NCBI GenBank assembly: GCA_029267645.1
Contig: JAJUIM010000045.1
Location: forward strand, 1-10,288
DNA: 10,288 nucleotides
DNA from: Microbacterium sp.
GTDB taxonomy: Bacteria; Actinomycetota; Actinomycetes; Actinomycetales; Microbacteriaceae
Direction of reading: 5' to 3'
Made by a program: the position numbers and the translations under genes. Of the stretch, positions 7,950 through 10,288 are shown piece by piece. The notes under the pieces are model-generated. The model ran no database searches and was not told the origin of the DNA. It was given only the letters and a program-made list of their open reading frames with translations. The stretch's first letter is position 1. Each line of letters starts with the position of its first letter.

Positions 7950-9083
7950 TCACACCTGCGCCAGCACCCACGGCGGCACGAGCGGTGCGCCGTCGGGATC
8001 GTAGGCCCACCCGGGCAGCACGCCGGCGTCGGTGAGGCCGTGCACGAGGCCGGGGAGCGTATAGCCCGGCTCGAGCTCGAGGGCTCGCCTCGCGTACTCG
8101 GCCGCGTGCGTCGAGTTGCCGAGCGCCCAGGACAGCCACGCGCACACCGCGAAGCACACGGGCAGGTGCGTGAGGGGCGCACGGGCCGCGAGCCCGCGCA
8201 CCGTCTCACGTGCGCGGTCGAGGCGGCTCATCTCGGGGCGCGGCCCCTCGCCCGCGAGGCGCACGGGGAAGTCGGGCACGTCGCTCGTGCCGGCGTTCCA
8301 CGCGTCCTGCCACGTGAGCGTCGTGCGCGCCTCGCCCGCGCCGCCCGCCCACTGCGTGAGCGCGACGTCGCGCAGCGCGGGCGCGCGCAGGATCCACATC
8401 CACAGCGCGGCGCGCTCGGGCGTGGGGACCGCGTCGCCGACGGCCTCCTCGAAGATCCCGTGCGGGTCGGCGTCGAGCGCGCGGAGATCGGCGTCCAGGG
8501 CGTCGTCGCCCGTGAAGACGCGCGCGCTGGAGAGGCGCCGCCGGTACGGATCGGTCGGCAGCGCGTCGAGCAGGCCGATGAGCGCGGCGACGCGCTCGCG
8601 GTCGGCGGCGCCCGAGTGCGGCACGTCGATGCCGTCGGCCTGCGAACGCGCGGCCTCGGGGCCGGGTTCGCGCTCGCCGCTGATGTCGGCGAGCGGGCGC
8701 ACGTCGGGATCCGCGTACGAGGTCCAGCCGTCGCGCGCGACGCAGAGCTCACCGGGCACCGCGAGGCCCTCGTCGTCGGCGCGCCGGCGGATCGCGTTCA
8801 CGAGCGTGCCGTGCGCGACGCCCTCCGCGTCGAGGGCGTCGCCCGAGGTGAACACGACGACGATCGCGGCATCGGCGTCGGGCACGCGCCGCGCGTTCGC
8901 GACGGCGATGCCGGCGACGGCGTCGATGTCGTCGGGGGAGGGGAGATCCATGCGCAGGATGCCGCGGGTCTCGCGGCCCGCGACGGGCAGGATCACGACG
9001 CTGTCGCGCGGCGTGTAGCCGAGCTGGTGCGGAAGCGCCGCGAGGAGGCGAATGGCGGATGAGGTGCGGAGCGAAAGAGACAT
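7950..9083 (-). CDS. DUF4192 family protein
   Basis: A 377-residue, probably cytosolic actinobacterial protein of the DUF4192 family; no function is established. Seen: the N-terminal SAIRLLAALPHQLGYTPRDSVVILPV, which is the recognisable family opening (helix, then LGYxPxDSVVxL); an alternating strand/helix region including DAAIVVVFTSG; a central WTSYADPDVRPL segment; a middle part rich in Asp/Ala/Arg; and a C-terminal helical part, CAWLSWALGNSTHAAEYARRALELEPGYTLPGLVHGL, that reads like a TPR pair. No signal peptide or membrane helix. Start: ATG 9083 (MSLSLRTSS); an upstream extension to 9206 is possible in frame but has no family character. No clear ribosome binding site. Divergent from the small membrane gene across a 131-bp gap that holds a dyad and a DnaA-box-like 9-mer. 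Confidence 0.87.
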   Translation of the reverse strand: MSLSLRTSSAIRLLAALPHQLGYTPRDSVVILPVAGRETRGILRMDLPSPDDIDAVAGIAVANARRVPDADAAIVVVFTSGDALDAEGVAHGTLVNAIRRRADDEGLAVPGELCVARDGWTSYADPDVRPLADISGEREPGPEAARSQADGIDVPHSGAADRERVAALIGLLDALPTDPYRRRLSSARVFTGDDALDADLRALDADPHGIFEEAVGDAVPTPERAALWMWILRAPALRDVALTQWAGGAGEARTTLTWQDAWNAGTSDVPDFPVRLAGEGPRPEMSRLDRARETVRGLAARAPLTHLPVCFAVCAWLSWALGNSTHAAEYARRALELEPGYTLPGLVHGLTDAGVLPGWAYDPDGAPLVPPWVLAQV

Positions 9084-9122
9084 GTCCCGATGCTCGTGCG
9101 CTCCGAGGCGCTGCGGCCGGGC

Positions 9123-9131
9123 TGTGGACAA
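9123..9131 (-). promoter_or_regulatory. Perfect match to actinobacterial DnaA box
   Basis: The minus strand reads TTGTCCACA, the DnaA-box consensus described for Streptomyces and mycobacterial origins. It lies 40 bases upstream of the DUF4192 start, in non-coding DNA. A lone box is not an origin; it could be a regulatory DnaA site or chance. By base composition alone such a 9-mer should be rare in 10 kb of this GC content. Confidence 0.3.
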
Positions 9132-9148
9132 GATCCCGGCCTCAGCGG

Positions 9149-9182
9149 GCCTGTGAGCGCGCTGACCCGGCCGCGCACAGGC
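9149..9182. promoter_or_regulatory. Imperfect inverted repeat, possible operator
   Basis: GCCTGTGAGCG (9149-9159) pairs with CGCGCACAGGC (9172-9182) with one A/G mismatch, leaving a 12-base loop. The right arm reaches the expected -35 region of the TACAAT promoter at 9202. A dyad in a divergent gap is the usual place for a repressor site; a hairpin in RNA is the alternative. No T-run follows, so a terminator is unlikely. Confidence 0.35.
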
Positions 9183-9201
9183 TCCGCAGAACCCGGCGGC
9201 A

Positions 9202-9207
9202 TACAAT
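9202..9207 (+). promoter_or_regulatory. -10 box TACAAT of the small membrane gene, leaderless
   Basis: TACAAT is one base from the TATAAT consensus and ends seven bases before GTG 9215, the spacing expected when transcription starts on the start codon itself. No strong -35 box is seen; the dyad arm at 9176-9182 occupies roughly that position. Confidence 0.55.
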
Positions 9208-9214
9208 GCCGGAC

Positions 9215-9391
9215 GTGGATGAGTACTGGGTCGCCGCGCTGTGGTCGATCGCCCCGACGATCGTCATCACGGTGCTGTTCTTCTGGATCCTGCGCAACAT
9301 CCTGAAGTTCGACCGCACCGAGCGTCGCGCGTTCTCGAAGATCGAGGCGGAGGAGCGCGCCAAGCGCGGCCTCCCCGCCGAGCGCGACTGA
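9215..9391 (+). CDS. Small single-helix membrane protein, 58 residues
   Basis: A short protein of unknown function. Seen: N-terminal VDEYWVAALWS, one transmembrane helix at about residues 8-30 (SIAPTIVITVLFFWILRNI), then a charged, helical cytosolic tail (FDRTERRAFSKIEAEERAKRGLP). Short proteins with the same DR-x-ER ... EAEERAKRGLP tail are, as far as I recall, widespread in Microbacteriaceae. Start chosen: GTG 9215, because a TACAAT -10 box lies exactly seven bases upstream. The ATG at 9206 would overlap that box, and the longer frame from 9059 crosses the intergenic region with no protein character. It lies 70 bp before cls in the same direction, but cls seems to have its own promoter; a functional link with cardiolipin synthase is only positional. 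Confidence 0.75.
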   Translation: MDEYWVAALWSIAPTIVITVLFFWILRNILKFDRTERRAFSKIEAEERAKRGLPAERD

Positions 9392-9417
9392 TCTCCCGGC
9401 CAGGGCCCGCTCCCGAC

Positions 9418-9456
9418 TAGGCTGGCGGGATGACCGGCGAGCCGCCGGGGAGGGAG
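9418..9456 (+). promoter_or_regulatory. Putative cls promoter -10 (TAGGCT) and ribosome binding site
   Basis: TAGGCT at 9418-9423 is a common -10 form in high-GC actinobacteria and puts the transcript start near 9430. A purine-rich GGGGAGGGAG (9447-9456) lies just before the GTG at 9461 and serves as a strong Shine-Dalgarno. An ATG at 9430 opens an unrelated frame that soon becomes a shadow of cls; a short leader peptide translated from it cannot be excluded. Confidence 0.45.
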
Positions 9457-9460
9457 CGAC

Positions 9461-10288
9461 GTGGACTGGTTCTCGTGGTCGACCGTGTTCTCGTGGTCGA
9501 CCGTCTGGACGGTGTTCGTCTTCGTCCTCGACATGGTCATCCGCCTCACGGCGATCATGTTCGTGCCGCCCGGGCGCCGCCCCACGGCGGCAATGGCCTG
9601 GCTCCTGCTCATCTTTTTCCTGCCGATTCCGGGCGTGCTGTTCTTCCTGCTCATCGGCAATCCGCGCCTGCCCAAGAAGCGGCGCGACATCCAGACCGCC
9701 GTCAACGCCGAGCTGCGCGCCGCCAACGAGCACCTTGAGCTGGGCGTGCTGCTGCCCAACCCGCCGGCGTGGTTCGAGCAGATCGTCAAGCTCAACCGCG
9801 AGCTCGGCGCGCTCCCGCTCTCGGGCGACAACGGCGCGCGCATCATCTCCGACTACCAGCAGAGCATCGACGAGATGACGGCGGCGATCCGAGCCGCGAA
9901 GCGCTACGTGCACGTCGAGTTCTACATCTTCAAGAGCGACGCGGCGACGGACGACTTCTTCGCGGCGCTCGAGGAGGCGATCCAGCGCGGCGTCACGGTG
10001 CGCGTGCTCATGGATCACTGGGCGAACCTCGTCAAGCCCCTGCACCGGCAGACGAAGGAGCGGCTTTCGCGCATGGGCGCCGACTGGCACTTCCTGCTGC
10101 CGCTCAAGCCGCTGTCGGGCAAGTTCCAGCGCCCCGACCTGCGCAATCACCGCAAGATCCTCGTGATCGACAGCGAGGTCGCGTTCGTCGGATCCCAGAA
10201 CCTCACCGACCCGTCGTACAACGTGCCGAAGAACATCCGGCGCGGGCTGCAGTGGGTCGACCTCATGGTGCGACTCGAGGGCCCCGTC
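9461..10288 (+). CDS. cls: Cardiolipin synthase, PLD superfamily (3' end outside window)
   Basis: Bacterial Cls enzymes join two phosphatidylglycerol molecules (or a related donor/acceptor pair) into cardiolipin at the inner face of the membrane. The visible 276 residues hold two N-terminal helices (about 16-34 and 43-65, with the characteristic AWLLLIFFLPIPGVLFFLLIG) and a linker. The first PLD lobe follows, with YVHVEFYIF, then RNHRKILVID, where His230, Lys232 and Asp237 form the first HKD motif, and FVGSQNLTD. The second HKD lies beyond the window end. Start: GTG 9461, placed by the GGGGAGGGAG just upstream; it gives the sequence VDWFSWSTVFSWSTVW, in which FSWSTV is doubled by an exact 18-bp DNA repeat. 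Other PLD-family phosphatidyltransferases are possible, but the helices plus HKD layout strongly favour Cls. Confidence 0.93.
   Translation, partial: MDWFSWSTVFSWSTVWTVFVFVLDMVIRLTAIMFVPPGRRPTAAMAWLLLIFFLPIPGVLFFLLIGNPRLPKKRRDIQTAVNAELRAANEHLELGVLLPNPPAWFEQIVKLNRELGALPLSGDNGARIISDYQQSIDEMTAAIRAAKRYVHVEFYIFKSDAATDDFFAALEEAIQRGVTVRVLMDHWANLVKPLHRQTKERLSRMGADWHFLLPLKPLSGKFQRPDLRNHRKILVIDSEVAFVGSQNLTDPSYNVPKNIRRGLQWVDLMVRLEGPV
9469..9504 (+). repeat. Exact 18-bp tandem duplication inside cls
   Basis: Two perfect adjacent copies of an 18-bp unit (9469-9486 and 9487-9504, each beginning GTTCTCGTGG) encode FSWSTV twice at residues 4-9 and 10-15, in frame, just before the first transmembrane helix. 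Perfect identity including wobble positions suggests a recent replication-slippage event. Confidence 0.9.

Noticed and set aside
9084..9214. Replication origin suggested by the DnaA box
   Set aside because: Only one box, no AT-rich unwinding region, and no dnaA/dnaN/rpmH nearby.
9430..9738. 102-codon frame starting at an ATG just after TAGGCT
   Set aside because: The product is Arg/Pro-rich after a few residues and lies out of frame over cls, which has its own strong ribosome binding site and recognisable helices; at most a short leader peptide.

Overview
The window is about 10.3 kb of very GC-rich DNA. It has near-exclusive G/C third positions, GTG starts, GTGA gene overlaps and several apparently leaderless genes. 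This points to an actinobacterium. The folate–DUF3180–bPH–DUF2520–lysS gene order and the protein sequences most resemble Microbacteriaceae such as Microbacterium and relatives; the family-level call is inference. No rRNA, tRNA, CRISPR array, transposase or phage gene was seen.

Layout. (1) Positions 1-4164, plus strand: a compact six-gene run with every junction overlapping. It holds folP (5' end outside the window), folB, folK, a four-helix DUF3180 membrane protein, and two membrane proteins with bacterial PH domains (YdbS/YdbT type). The first three genes make consecutive or adjacent steps of dihydrofolate synthesis. (2) 4172-5557, minus strand: an amino-acid permease of the AAT/APC family, closest by eye to proline/histidine-type permeases, convergent with the bPH pair. 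(3) 5624-6337, plus strand: a Rossmann-fold/DUF2520 protein, divergent from the permease. (4) 6420-7940, plus strand: lysS, class II lysyl-tRNA synthetase, with its own promoter and ribosome binding site. (5) 7950-9083, minus strand: a DUF4192 protein convergent with lysS. (6) 9215-9391, plus strand: a 58-residue single-helix membrane protein that looks leaderless. (7) 9461 to the window end, plus strand: the 5' two-thirds or so of a cardiolipin synthase (PLD superfamily).

Context. In many actinobacteria, for example Mycobacterium tuberculosis, a chromosomal block runs folE-folP-folB-folK-DUF3180-(membrane protein)-DUF2520-panC-panD-...-lysS. The same backbone is visible here with two changes. 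A permease on the opposite strand separates the bPH genes from DUF2520, and no panC/panD lies between DUF2520 and lysS, which are only 82 bp apart.

Most of the window is conserved core-genome content, and I do not see a clear new defence, mobile or biosynthetic system. The points most worth checking are the orphaned DUF2520 gene with missing panCD, the bPH gene pair with four related PH modules, the dyad plus perfect actinobacterial DnaA-box 9-mer between DUF4192 and the small membrane gene, the exact 18-bp tandem duplication at the start of cls, and the marked excess of GGATCC.
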